A stretch of 64,000 bases of DNA from Neocallimastix lanati (nom. inval.) (GCA_016946835.1 JACVTC010000134.1:437501-501500); one strand, 5' to 3'. Positions 15,704 to 28,432 are shown, numbered from the stretch's first letter. Translations and numbers: made by a program. Notes: generated by a model not told the origin, from the letters alone.

Positions 15704-17476
15704 AGACCAGAACGATTTGGATTTCGTAATAAAGAAGAAAGTGTTAGTTTATTTATTTCAATTCGAGGAATTTGTCAAAGGCGTAAAAATGATAATAAAG
15801 AAACTTACCTTGCTTTTCTAGATTTAAAAAAGGCATATGATTCTGTTCCAATAGGTAATATTTTATATAAATTAGATGCTTTAGGTATTAGAGGTAAATG
15901 TTATCAATTTATAAAATATCTATATTTGACTTCCAAAGCCAGTGTTAAAATTGATGATCAATATTCGGAATCTTTTAATATTATGAAAGGAGTTAGACAA
16001 GGTTGTCCACTATCATCAATTCTTTTCAATCTATTTATTAATGACATTTTTAATAATTTTTCAGAACTTGGAATTCCTTTAGGCGAATCTAGATGTTGCG
16101 GTGGACTCTTTGTAGATGATATTGTTCTGTGTGCACCGTCAAGAACTAAATTAAAAAAAATGCTTAGGAAGGTAAATGAATGGGTTAAATTTAATATGAT
16201 GAATTTTGGAATTAACAAGTGTGCAACGATGGTGATTCGACCAGATACACCTCTTTTTCAAAATAAAAGAGATCCTACTTTTCATCTTGCTGGTCAATCA
16301 ATCCCAATAACTAAATGTTATACCTATTTAAGTATACCATTTGATAAAAGCTTATCGTTGAACCCTATTATTAAATTACTTAACTCTAAAGTTACTAAAG
16401 CTCTCTTTTCTGTTAGTAAATTTCTTACAAATTCCAAAATTCCTATTCCATTTAAGAAGATTATAATTAGCTCCTATGTACTTAGTAAAGTCTCTTACTT
16501 TGCACCTTTACTTGGTTCAAATAAAGCAAGAACAAATAATACTCAGAAATTAATTAATAAAAGATTAAGATGGATTGCAGGTTCACAAAAAGCCAAATCT
16601 CTTATTAATGTATATTCTATTTCAAAAGATTTAAATATTCCTCCATTGTCAGCTAAGTGTGCTTTGTCTCAAGTCAAATGTTTTGACAAATGGAAAGATT
16701 CAAATTGTATTATTTCCTTTTTAGGTAATAACATTCCAAAATCTAGAAAATATACATGGACGAAAGAAAGTAGAACTCTTAAACGTAAACTATAGAAAAG
16801 AGGTAATAACGATAATAAAATCAAGGATTTTTATTGGAAAAGAGATATAAAAATCAATTCTATTAAAGCTGAATTTTATGACAACAGCAAATTCGAAGAT
16901 ACATCAAATTTTATAAAACTTTGTTATGAATATCCTGATCTTTCATATGGTTTCTATTGGCTATTGAGAACACGAATCGGATATAGATTAGATGCTAGAA
17001 TTGCTAAAGCTACAAAAATAATAGATCAAATGTGTCCTAATTTTTGTCCCTATTGTAAAAGTAATAAACAATGGATAAGGTATTGGTTAATTGATTGTCC
17101 ATTTTTCAATCATATTCGTAGTAAAGTTAATGATAAAATTTTATTTTTATATAATGCTTTTAACCGTGGCAACCTAACAAATAATATTGATATTAGTAAT
17201 AATGATAATAGCAACAGTAATAATAGTAATAGTATTATTAGTAATGTTAGTAATAGTATTGAAAATAATGTGTATGTTGATTCTAGTGTGTGTGAAAAAG
17301 TGTTTAATTTCCTTCTTGGAGGAAGAAGTATTAATAACAGTACAAGGGAATGGAAGGATATATTTAAGTGCCAGATGAAATCATGTGCTTATTCTAATAC
17401 TCCATTCTTGGTGGTTACTGAGGCTTCTTCAATCGATTATACCTATTGCTATTGGCCAGCAATGATCTTTGTTTAA
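15704..17476 (+). pseudogene. Non-LTR (LINE) reverse transcriptase, 5'-truncated, one stop
   Basis: One reading frame runs from 15704 to 17476, broken only by TAG at 16793-16795. It begins inside the RT domain with GFRNKEESV, then the YLAFLDLKKAYDSVP motif (RT block A), GVRQGCPLSSILFNLFIND (block B) and FVDD in place of the usual (F/Y)ADD (block C, codons starting about 16109). The thumb and connection region follows. After the stop the same frame gives the C-terminal zinc-knuckle-like segment with CPYC and a later DCPFF. The His expected between them appears replaced by Tyr. An Asn/Ser-rich insert and an NFLLGGR motif precede the end. RT copies element RNA at a nicked target in this class. 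Loss of the endonuclease and N-terminus is typical of 5' truncation on insertion. Whether the stop is a sequencing error cannot be told. Confidence 0.85.
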
Positions 17477-18019
17477 TAGGTTCAAATCGAATCGTACTAC
17501 TACTACCAAGAAACAGTAAGACAGGCCAGCAGGACTAGCGCAACCAATGAAGATCATAATTTCGTATCTTAAAATTATGATTAACATTGTGAAGTCAAAA
17601 ATAATTATTATACTTCAGTATAATAATGCCCTTGTGAAGTCTTACAGATATTAATTAAATGAAACTAGAATGTTTTATACCATTATTTTATTTTATTTTA
17701 TTTTGTGTTTTTTTTTTTGTTTTGTTTATTTTTTTATCTTTTTTTTTTTTTTTTTTTTTTTATTACATGTATTTTTTCAAATACTTAATTAATAAAGATG
17801 AAACAAGTCTGCTGCTGTTAAAAAAAAAAAAAAAAAAAAAAATTTATTTATTTTTAGTTTTATATTATTATTATAAATGTAAAATGTATGAAAAATAAAC
17901 TTCAAATGTATTGAAATATATTGTATTATAAATAATATATAAGCCACAATGAATTAATATAAAAACATTTAATTTAGAATAATTAAGTGCTCTTTATCAT
18001 AAAATATATTTAATAAAAT
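17477..18019 (+). mobile_element. LINE 3' untranslated region and A-tail
   Basis: Downstream of the LINE stop is non-coding sequence richer in G and C (17477-17650), including GGCCAGCAGGA. After it comes a T-rich stretch and a 22-base A-run at 17820-17841 that may be the element's tail. The rest up to 18019 is AT-rich flank of MULE A. Confidence 0.5.
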
Positions 18020-18715
18020 GAGGGTGGTGCTTTCGGAATGTGGTTTTAAATATTTTACATAAATTTCCATTTTGGAATGTGGCTTATATTATTTTTTATA
18101 TATTTTTATTTATAAATAAATATTTAAAACATTAAAATTAAATGGCACATATAATTTCTTTGAAAAAATAATTATTAAAAATATTTAAAATGTGATATAT
18201 TTCAAAAATAATGATGATTTACATTCGCCATATTCTGAAAATTTTTATATATTTATTAATTTATTCATTTATTTATTTAATAATAATATTTAATAATATT
18301 TTTTTTTTATGCTATTTTTTAACTATAAAGTTTGTTTATTATATGGAAATATAATAATTTACATTAATTTAAAATACTGTAAAAATTATAATAAAATTTA
18401 TGTTAACATATATGCTATATCATTATATAATTTATTTGTTGCTAAATTCAGTTTTTATTTTAATTTCATATCAATATCTTATTTATTTTATTTTATCATA
18501 TTATATATTATTATTTCACTGAATATTTATTTATTTTATATTATTTTATTTTGTTTCGATTGATACTTGCAATTTATTATAATTCACATATTTATTTTAT
18601 TTATTTTATTTTATTAGTACTTGTATTTTTATTATAATTCAAATATTTATTTTATTTTTATTAATACTTGTATTTTTATTATAATTCAAATAATTTTTTT
18701 ATTTTATTATATTTC

Positions 18716-19805
18716 ATATTTATTTTATTTTATTTTATTTTATTTTATTTTATTTTATTTTATTTTATTTTATTTTATTTTATTTTATTCAATCTGTACT
18801 TCATATTTATATTTCTACTATTTATTTTATTTTATTTTATTTTATTTTATTTTATTTTATTTTATTTTATTTTATTTTATTTTATTTTATTTTATTTTAT
18901 TTTATTTTATTTTATTTTATTTTATTTTATTTTATTTTATTTTATTTTATTTTATTTTATTTTATTTTATTTTATTTTATTTTATTTTATTTTATTTTAT
19001 TTTATTTTATTTTATTTTATTTTATTTTATTTTATTTTATTTTATTTTATTCAGTCTGTACTTTATAATTATATTTCTACTATTTATTTTATTTTATTTT
19101 ATTTTATTTTATTTTATTTTATTTTATTTTATTTTATTTTATTTTATTTTATTTTATTTTATTTTATTTTATTTTATTTTATTTTATTTTATTTTATTTT
19201 ATTTTATTTTATTTTATTCAGTCTGTACTTTATAATTATATTTCTACTATTTATTTTATTTTATTTTATTTTATTTTATTCAGTCTGTACTTTATATTTA
19301 ATACTCTACTATTTATTTTATTTTATTTTATTTTATTCAATCTGTACTTTATATTTAATACTCTACTATTTATTTTATTTTATTTTATTTTATTTTATTT
19401 TATTTTATTCAGTCTGTACTTTATAATTATATTTCTACTATTTATTTTATTTTATTTTATTTTATTTTATTTTATTTTATTTTATTTTATTTTATTTTAT
19501 TTTATTTTATTTTATTTTATTTTATTTTATTTTATTTTATTTTATTTTATTTTATTTTATTTTATTTTATTTTATTTTATTTTATTTTATTTTATTTTAT
19601 TTTATTTTATTTTATTTTATTTTATTTTATTTTATTCAATCTGTACTTTATATTTAATATTCTACTATTTATTTTTTTTTTTATTTTATTTTATTTTATT
19701 CAATCTGTACTTTATATTTAATATTCTACTATTTATTTTTTTTTTTTATTTTATTTTATTTTATTCAATCTGTACTTTATATTTAATATTCTACTATTTA
19801 TTTTA
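18716..19805. repeat. (TTTTA)n satellite with interspersed 36-bp linkers in MULE A
   Basis: Long pure TTTTA pentamer tracts are separated by a recurring linker containing TTCA(A/G)TCTGTACTTTATA and CTACTATTTA. The linker appears about ten times. Open reading frames across it are repeat artefacts. The array is the reverse complement counterpart of the array in MULE B. Confidence 0.9.
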
Positions 19806-20673
19806 TTTTATATATTTGTACTTCTATATTATTATATTCTATATTTTTTTTTATTTTATTTTTATATATTCATTTTAAAATTATTATTTCCTTTTTAATA
19901 TTTTTTATCAAATATTTTGATTAAAATTTATATTTTACAAAAATCTTTTTTACTCAGGAATGTTTAACTTAATAGATTATTTTTAAATTTAATTATAAAT
20001 ATTAAATTAAAATTTTTTTAAATACTAATATTAACAATAACATTTTTAAACATAAATTACTATTAAATAATATGTTATTTTAGATATTTATAGTATACTT
20101 ATACAAATATAATAAACTAACAAAAAGAACTTTACTATTTTTACAAATAGTAAAGTATTTTAAGAGTGCCTGATAGAAATAATTTAAAATATTAATTATT
20201 TCCTTTTATAAGTATTATATTTTTATCATAATACATAAATATCATTATAAACATTTAAAATGTATATTTGAAATATTTATTAAAAATATGAAATATACAA
20301 TAAATATTTTTAAAACATATAATAATTTAATAATTGGTTTATTTTATAAAAATTTTTTATTTATTTATTTATTTATTCACTACTATATAAAATAAAAATA
20401 AGGCGAAATGCAATACATTCATATTTTTAATATTTTATAATATTAATATATAATAATAAAGATATCTTATAATATATTTTATTTAATAATATTTAATAAA
20501 TAGTAAAAAATATTTAAAATAAATTTATAAAAATAATTTTTTTTAAAAATTTTTTAAGCTAACCCTATCAGTAAATATTAAATGAATTTCAATATTGAAT
20601 TTCTTATTAAATAAAAAAATCTAATTATCAATTAATTGTAATTATGATTTTGAAAGGATTTTAATAATTATTT

Positions 20674-22116
20674 TTATTTGGATTTATTAAAATTAATGAT
20701 TTTATTATTCAATCTAATTAAACAATTAAACCAATTTTCGATAATGTCATTTTTACTACATCCAATATTTTTTAATTCGGCTTCCATATTTTTATAATAT
20801 TCAACTAAAATATTAATTTCATCAACCCTTTCTGATATTCTGCCCTTTTTTCTCCAAATTCCTTTAATTCTCATTTGGTAATCATAGTATGATATGGATT
20901 CTTCAAATTGTATTGTATTTACTAATTTATAAAATGAAGGTTTTTTTACAAATAAATTTTTTAAATAACTGTTATAAGATTCTGAAGCATTATTTGTTAT
21001 GTGGTCTATATTGTTGTAATAATTCCAATATTTTATAATATAGATATTTAGAAATGTTTTCTCAAAATAATATAAAAAATTCAAAAATTGGGAACAGGTA
21101 GATTCATATCTCTTGCATGAAATTTTAATTTTATTGAAAATATCAGGTATGTATTTAATATTAATAAAACATAAATTAAAAATGGCTTTATAATAAGTAT
21201 TTAAAACATTATGATCTTTCACTTCCTTGTAACATAATTTATTTTTTTTCGTCATTAATAATCTTTTATAATGCCAAATACAATATTTAATATTTATATT
21301 TGGAAAAATATTTTCCACTGCATAAGATATTCCTTTTTCAAAATCACAATGAAAAATTTTTTCTGAGAAATTAATATTTGAATTATATTTAATTGTATTT
21401 TTTTTTTTATTTCATTAATTAATATTTCATAAGTTGTTTGTTCTTTGTTTTTTAATATTGACATGGAAGTAGTGTAAAAACAATTTAATTCTGTAACATA
21501 AGTTCTGGTAATGAATACTTGATAACTATTAGTTGGAGCTATTAAAAATGTACCATCAGCAAATATATGTTTATTCTCCATAAATAATTTTGCTTGGAAT
21601 GGTGATTGAAAAATTATTATATAATAATATCATAAAGTATTCACCTCTTATTGTTTTATTATATTCAGATTCATTAGGAGCTTCATCAAATGCTTTTATA
21701 TTAGGAAATAATTGTTTATTTTTATATCTTATTATTTGGGTTTTAATTGTTTTATATTCAGGGCATATATATCCTATTTCTTGAGAAATTTTATCAAATA
21801 TACCTTTCGATTTTGTATCAGAAGGAATCAAACTTTTTTTTATTTCATCTTTAATTTTATGTTTTATTAATGATTTGGATGTATTAATTTCATTACCATG
21901 ATGATTATGTGAAGATTCATAATTTAAAATCTCTTTATTATAATTTAAAATAATAAAAGACTTACATTTATTTAATGTTTTATATTCTGTACATCTATAT
22001 ATTTTTGTATTATCTTTTTTTAATTTTGAAAAATTATATTTAAATTTTCGATCTATAATTATTTGCTCTTTTCCTCGATTTGTTTCACTTATATTAATTT
22101 TTAGATTTCCCTCCAT
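20674..22116 (-). pseudogene. FLYWCH-MULE transposase, frameshifted copy in MULE A
   Basis: This is closely similar to the intact MULE B transposase, but broken. The first part (22116-21571) carries the zinc-finger-like N-terminus. A small deletion and frame change near 21620-21590 removes the segment corresponding to IFKNSNIIIFQSPFQ. The middle part (to about 21294) carries FADGTF, the first catalytic Asp. Another frame change at about 21410-21380 falls in an A/T run. The last part (21318-20674) keeps CIWHYKRLL and the NNASESYNSYL block with the catalytic Glu. With at least two frame breaks it cannot encode a full transposase. Confidence 0.88.
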
Positions 22117-22606
22117 CAAAATTTTCAATATAAATATTAATAAATATGAAAATATTTATTTTTATTTTTTATTTAATATGCATTTTCAATTTTTTTTAAA
22201 AATTACAGTTATAAATATAAATAAATAAATAAATATGAAAATATTTTATTTTATCTTAAGATAATTACTAAAAAAATATTTATCTTTTCTTTTTTTTATT
22301 TTATTTTTTATTATAAAATAAAATATTTATTTAATTATTATTTATTTATTTATTTATATAATAAAAAAATATAAATAAATATGAAAATATTTTATTTTAT
22401 TTTTTTTGTATTTTATTTTTTTAATCTTTTTTTATTTTTTTATTTTTTGTATTTGTTTTTTTTTTTTTTTATTTTTTTTATTTTTTAATTTTTTTTATTT
22501 TTGTATTTTTTATTATCAAATATATATATATTAAATTATGAAATTATTATATAACAAAATATTTATTTAATTAATATTTAATTATTTATTTATATAAAAA
22601 AATTTA

Positions 22607-22808
22607 TATATAATACGCCATCTCAAAATATGTGGCTTATAAATATTCACGTGCGGTTCAGAAACATGATCTTCCCCCTATTTATTATATGTAATAAATA
22701 TTATTAATTATATTAATTATATATATTATATACGGGGAGAGCGCGTTTCGGAACCGCACGTGAATAGATATAAGCCACATGCTTTTTGAGATGGCGTATT
22801 ATATATAA
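22607..22808. repeat. Junction palindrome: facing ends of MULE A and MULE B
   Basis: The B-type terminal sequences of the two elements face each other across a 56-base AT-rich spacer (22678-22733, including the 9-bp target duplication of B). Each arm carries TAATACGCCA / TGGCGTATTA, GTGGCTTAT / ATAAGCCAC and CACGTGCGGTTC / GAACCGCACGTG. The whole junction could form a long hairpin. Confidence 0.9.
22725..22733. repeat. 9-bp target site duplication, left of MULE B
   Basis: ATTATATAC lies directly before the GGGGAGAGCG terminus and is repeated exactly at 28433-28441. A 9-bp duplication is characteristic of Mutator-like elements. Confidence 0.9.
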
Positions 22809-22899
22809 ATTTTTTTATATAAATAAATAATTAAATAATAATTAAATAAATATTTTATTTTATAATAATTTCATAATTTAATATATATTTGATAATAAA

Positions 22900-23660
22900 A
22901 AATAAAAATATAAAAAAATAAAAAAATAAAAAAAATAAAAAAATAAAAAAATAAAAAAATAAAAAAAATAAAAAAATAAAAAAATAAAAAAAATAAAAAA
23001 ATAAAAAAAATTAAAAATAAAAAAAAAATAAAAAAAATAAAAAAGATTAAAAAAATAAAATACAAAAAAAATAAAATAAAATATTTTCATTTTTATTTAT
23101 ATTTATAACTGTAATTTTTTATTATATAAATAAATAAATAAATAAATAATAATTAAATAAATATTTTATTTTATAATAAAAAAATAAAATAAAAAAAAGA
23201 AAAGATAAATATTTTTTTAGTAATTTTCTTGAAATAAAATATTTTATTAGTAATTTTCTTGAAATAAAATATTTTATTAGTAATTTTCTTGAAATAAAAT
23301 AAAATATTTTCATATTTATTTATATTTATAACTGTAATTTTTTATTATATAAATAAATAATAATTAAATAAATATTTTATTTTATAATGAAAAAATAAAA
23401 TAAAAAAAAGAAAAGATAAATATTTTTTTAGTAATTTTCTTGAAATAAAATATTTTATTAGTAATTTTCTTGAAATAAAATAAAATATTTTCATATTTAT
23501 TTATATTTATAACTGTAATTTTTTATTATATAAATAAATAATAATTAAATAAATATTTTATTTTATAATGAAAAAATAAAATAAAAAAAAAAAAGATAAA
23601 TATTTTTTTAATAATTTTCTTGAAATAAAATAAAATATTTTTATATTTATAATTGTAATT
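22900..23660. repeat. A-run and ~185-bp tandem repeats upstream of transposase in MULE B
   Basis: First comes an AAAAAT-type low-complexity tract (22900-23080). Then follow about three diverged tandem copies of a roughly 185-base unit, each with ATAACTGTAATTTTTTATTA and one to three copies of TTTCTTGAAATAAAATATTT. The same TTTCAAGAAAAT motif appears in the 616-bp derivative at 41290-41335. Confidence 0.75.
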
Positions 23661-23745
23661 TTTAAAAAAAATTGAAAATACATATTAAATAAAAAATAAA
23701 AAATAAATATTTTCATATTTATTAATATTTATATTAAAAATTTTG

Positions 23746-25194
23746 ATGGAGGGAAATCTAAAAATTGATATAAGTGAAACAAATCGAGGAAAAGAGCAAA
23801 TAATTATAGATCGAAAATTTAAATATAATTTTTCAAAATTAAAAAAAGATAATACAAAAATATATAGATGTACAGAATATAAAACATTAAATAAATGTAA
23901 GTCTTTTATTATTTTAAATGATAATAAAGAGGTTTTAAATTATGATTCTTCACATAATCATCCTGGTAATGAAATTAATGCATCCAAATCATTAATAAAA
24001 CATAAAATTAAAGATGAAATAAAAAAAAGTTTGATTCCTTCTGATATAAAATCAAAACGCATATTTGATAAAATTTCTCAAGAAATAGGATATATATGCC
24101 CTGAATATAAAACAATTAAATCCCAAATAACAAGATATAAAAACAAACAATTATTTCCTAATGTAAAAACATTTGATGAAGTTCCTAATGTATCTGAATA
24201 TTATAAAACAATAAGAGGTGAATACTTTATGATATTCAAAAATTCTAATATAATAATTTTTCAATCACCATTCCAAGCAAAATTATTTATGGAGAATAAA
24301 CATATATTTGCTGATGGTACATTTTTAATAGCTCCAACTAATAGTTATCAAGTATTCATTACCAGAACTTATGTTACAGAATTAAATTGTTTTTACACTA
24401 CTTCCATGTCAATATTAAAAAACAAAGAACAAACAACTTACGAAATATTATTTAATGAAATAAAAAAAAATATAATTAAATATAATGCAAATATTAATTT
24501 CTCAGAAAAAATTTTTCATTGTGATTTTGAAAAAGGAATATCTAATGCAGTGGAAAATATTTTTCCCAATATAAATATTAAATATTGTTTTTGGCATTAT
24601 AAAAGATTATTAATGACAAAAAAAAATAAATTATGTTACAAGGAAGTGAAAGATCATAATATTTTAAATACTTATTATAAAGCGATTTCTAATTTATGTT
24701 TTATTAATATTGAATACATACCTGATATTTTTAATAAAATTAAAAATACATGCATGAGATATAAATCTACCTGTTCCCAATTTTTGAATTTTTTAGATTA
24801 TTTTGAGAAAATATTTCTAAATATCTATAATATAAAATATTGGAATTATTACAATAATATAGACCACATAACAAATAATGCTTCAGAATCTTATAACAGT
24901 TATTTAAAAAATTTATTTGTAAAAAAGCCTTCATTTTATAAATTAATATATACAATACAATTTGAAGAATCCAAATCTTACTATGATTACCATATGAGAA
25001 TTAAAGGAATTTGGAGAAAAAAGAGCAGAATATCAGAAAGGGTCGATGACATTAATATTTTAGTTGAATATTATAAAAATATGGAAGCCGAATTAAAAAA
25101 TATTGGATGTAGTAAAAATGATATCATCGAAAATTGGTTTAATTGTTTAATTAGATTGAATAATGAAATCATTAATTTTAATAAAACAAAATAA
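23746..25194 (+). CDS. MULE transposase with N-terminal FLYWCH-type zinc finger
   Basis: The gene encodes 482 residues without a break. I chose ATG 23746; the codon before it is TTG. Residues about 20-75 form a FLYWCH-like finger: YNF, IYRC (C42), C51 and an H-x-H pair at 70 and 72. Such fingers bind DNA. Residues about 175-390 are the MULE DDE domain: first Asp in FADGTF (D190), second in HCDFEKGI (D260), the CFWHYKR zinc-binding-like motif (C281, H284) and the Glu in NNASESYNSYL (E381). A helical tail follows. The enzyme cuts and joins the terminal inverted repeats of its element. Codon use is as AT-biased as the element itself. Broken relatives occur in MULE A (very close), C and D (more distant). 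Catalytic assignments are by motif, not by alignment. Confidence 0.92.
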   Translation: MEGNLKIDISETNRGKEQIIIDRKFKYNFSKLKKDNTKIYRCTEYKTLNKCKSFIILNDNKEVLNYDSSHNHPGNEINASKSLIKHKIKDEIKKSLIPSDIKSKRIFDKISQEIGYICPEYKTIKSQITRYKNKQLFPNVKTFDEVPNVSEYYKTIRGEYFMIFKNSNIIIFQSPFQAKLFMENKHIFADGTFLIAPTNSYQVFITRTYVTELNCFYTTSMSILKNKEQTTYEILFNEIKKNIIKYNANINFSEKIFHCDFEKGISNAVENIFPNINIKYCFWHYKRLLMTKKNKLCYKEVKDHNILNTYYKAISNLCFINIEYIPDIFNKIKNTCMRYKSTCSQFLNFLDYFEKIFLNIYNIKYWNYYNNIDHITNNASESYNSYLKNLFVKKPSFYKLIYTIQFEESKSYYDYHMRIKGIWRKKSRISERVDDINILVEYYKNMEAELKNIGCSKNDIIENWFNCLIRLNNEIINFNKTK

Positions 25195-26044
25195 AAATAA
25201 TTATTAAAATCCTTTCAAAATCATAATTACAATTAATTGAAAATTAAATTTTTTTATTTAATAAGAAATTCAATATTTAAATTTATTTAATATTTATTGA
25301 TAGGGTTAGCTTAAAAATATTAAAAAAAAATTTTTTTTATAAATTTATTTTAAATATTTTTTACTTAATTAAATATTATTAAATAAAATTAAAAGATGTC
25401 TTTATTATTATATATTAGTATTATAAAATATTAAAAATATGAATGTATTGCATTTCTCATTATTTTTATTTTATATTGTAGTAAATTAATAAATAAATAA
25501 ATAATTTTTATAAAATAAACCAATTATTAAATTAATATATTTTTTAAAAATATATTTAATGTATATTTCATATTTTTAATAAATATTCAAATATACATTT
25601 TAAATATATATAATGATATTTAAGTATTATAATACTTATAAAAGAAAATAATTAATATTTTAAATTATTTCTATCAGGCTTTCTAAAAAAACTTTACTAT
25701 TTGTAAAAATAGTAATGCTCTTTTTGTTAGTTTATTAGATTTGTATAATATAAATATCTAAAATAATTTATTTATTATTTAATAGAAATTTATGTTTAAA
25801 AATGTTATTGTTATTATTACTATTACTAAAAAAAAGTTTTAATTTAATATTTATAATTAAATTTTCAAATAATCTTTCCTTATCAAGTTAAATATAATGC
25901 TCCTGAGTAAAAAAGATTTTCGTATTATATAAAATTTATTTAAAATATTAGATAAAAAAATATTAAAAAGGAAATAAGAATTTTAAAAAGAATATTTAAA
26001 AATAAAATGAAAAAAATATAGAATGTAATAATATAGAAGTATAA

Positions 26045-27920
26045 GTATATAAAATAAAATAAAATAAAATAAATAGTTGAAATATAAATATAAATATAAA
26101 GTACAGATTGAATAAAATAAAATAAATAGTTGAAATATAAATATAAAGTACAGGATGAATAAAATAAAATAAATAGTTGAAATATAAATATGAAGTACAG
26201 ATTGAATAAAATAAAATAAATAGTTGAAATATAAATATGAAGTACAGAATGAATAAAATAAAATAAATAGTTGAAATATAAATATAAAGTACAGGATGAA
26301 TAAAATAAAATTAATAGTTGAAATATAAATATAAAGTACAGATTGAATAAAATAAAATAAATAGTTGAAATATAAATATGAAGTACAGAATGAATAAAAT
26401 AAAATAAATAGTTGAAATATAAATATAAAGTACAGATTGAATAAAATAAAATAAATAGTTGAAATATAAATATGAAGTACAGAATGAATAAAATAAAATA
26501 AAATAAATAGTTGAAATAAAAATATGAAGTACAGATTGAATGAAATAAAATAAATAGTTGAAATATAAATATAAAGTACAGGATGAATAAAATAAAATTA
26601 ATAGTTGAAATATAAATATAAAGTACAGATTGAATAAAATAAAATAAATAGTTGAAATATAAATATGAAATACAGAATGAATAAAATAAAATAAATAGTT
26701 GAAATATAAATATGAAGTACAGATTGAATAAAATAAAATAAAATAAAATAAAATAAAATAAAATAAAATAAAATAAAATAAAATAAAATAAAATAAAATG
26801 AATAAATATTGAAATATAAATATGAAGTACAGATTGAATAAAATAAAATAAAATAAAATAAAATAAAATAAAATAAAATAAAATAAAATAAAATAAAATA
26901 AAATAAAATAAAATAAAATAAAATAAAATAAAATAAAATAAAATAAAATAAAATAAAATAAAATAAAATAAAATAAAATAAAATAAAATAAAATAAAATA
27001 AAATAAAATAAAATAAAATAAAATAAAATAAAATAAAATAAAATAAAATAAAATAAAATAAATAGTAGAAATATAAATATGAAGTACAGATTGAATAAAA
27101 TAAAATAAAATAAAATAAAATAAAATAAAATAAAATAAAATAAAATAAAATAAAATAAAATAAAATAAAATAAAATAAAATAAAATAAAATAAAATAAAA
27201 TAAAATAAAATAAAATAAAATAAAATAAAATAAAATAAAATAAAATAAAATAAAATAAAATAAAAGAAATAAAATAAAATAAAATAAAATAAAATAAAAT
27301 AAAATAAAAGAAATAAAATAAAATAAATAGTGAAGTAATATTAAAGAATAAAGTATTAATAAAAATAAAATAAAATAAAATAAATAGTGAAGTAATATTA
27401 AAGAATAAAGTATTAATAAAAATAAAATAAAATAAAATAAAATAAAAGAAATAAAATAAAATAAATAGTGAAGTAATATAAAGGAATAAAGTATTAATAA
27501 AAATAAAATAAAATAAAATAAAATAAAATAAAATAAAATAAAATAAAATAAAATAAAATAAAATAAAATAAAATAAAATAAAATAAAATAAAATAAAATA
27601 AAATAAAATAAAATAAAATAAAATAAAATAAAATAAAATAGTGAAGTAATATAAAGGAATAAAGTATTAATAAAAATAAAATAAAATAAAATAAAATAAA
27701 ATAAAATAAAATAAAATAAAATAAAATAAAAAAATTATTTGAATTATAATAAAAATACAAGTATTAATAAAAATAAAATAAAATAAAACAAAATAAATAT
27801 TTGAATTATAATAAAAATACAAGTACTAATAAAATAAAATAAATATGTGAATTATAATAAATTGCAAGTATCAATCGAAATAAAATAAAATAAAATAAAA
27901 TAAAATAAATATGCAGTGAA
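26045..27920. repeat. Minisatellite and (AAAAT)n array in MULE B
   Basis: The first part (26045-26735) has about 14 copies of a roughly 45-base unit with AATAGTTGAAATATAAATAT and GAAGTACAGA(T/A)TGAAT. The second part is almost pure AAAAT pentamers in long blocks, broken by the same linker and by a second linker with GTGAAGTAATAT. It mirrors the array of MULE A. No coding function is credible. Confidence 0.9.
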
Positions 27921-28432
27921 ATAATAATATATAATATGATAAAATAAAATAAATAAGATATTGATATGAAATTAATATAAAAACTGAATTTAGCAACAAA
28001 TAAATTATATAATAAATAAATGATATAGCATATTCATATATATTAACATGAATTTTATTATAATTTTTACAGTATTTTAAATTAATGTAAATTATTATAT
28101 TTCCATATAATAAACAAACTTTATAATTAGAAAATAGTATAAAAAGAAATATTATTAAATATTATTATTAAATAATTAAATGAATAAATTAATAAATAAA
28201 TAAAAATTTTCAGAATATGGCGAATGTAAATCATTATTTTTTTTGAAATATATCACATTTTAAATATTTTTAATAATTATTTTTTCAAAGAAATTATATG
28301 TGCCATTTTATTTTAATATTTAAATATTATATTCATAAATAAAAATTTATAAAAAAAATAATATAAGCCACATTCCGAAATGAAAATTTATGTAAAAATA
28401 TTTAAAGCCACATTCCGAAACGCACCACCCCC

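Larger units (their letters stand above)
18020..22677 (-). mobile_element. MULE A: decayed Mutator-like element
   Basis: This is a second copy of the family of MULE B in opposite orientation. Its left end (18020 on) reads GAGGGTGGTGCTTTCGGAAT and corresponds to the right end of MULE B. Its right end at 22677 corresponds to the left end of MULE B, but with GATCATG changed in the terminal repeat. Inside it holds the same blocks in reverse: a TTTTA-based tandem array, then a minus-strand transposase pseudogene, then T-rich repeats. I could not find a matching 9-bp target duplication around it. Confidence 0.8.
22734..28432 (+). mobile_element. MULE B: apparently complete Mutator-like element, 5.7 kb
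   Basis: The element begins GGGGAGAGCGCGTTTCGGAA and ends with the reverse complement of GGGGGTGGTGCGTTTCGGAA, so the termini are inverted repeats of about 20 bases with a shared GCGTTTCGGAA core. Exact 9-bp duplications flank both sides. Contents in order are the left subterminal region, A/T-rich tandem repeats, an uninterrupted transposase gene on the plus strand, a non-coding segment, a 1.9-kb tandem array, and the right subterminal region with GTGGCTTATAT-type motifs. Coding capacity, termini and duplications are all intact, so it may be an autonomous copy. Confidence 0.92.

Noticed and set aside
18621-19426. Long open frames of 200-250 codons across the TTTTA array
   Set aside because: They are pure translations of a pentamer repeat (ILFYF-type periodicity) with no non-repeat content.
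18011-22690. Target duplication around MULE A
   Set aside because: The flanks TAATAAAAT and CTATTTATT do not match in any reasonable alignment.
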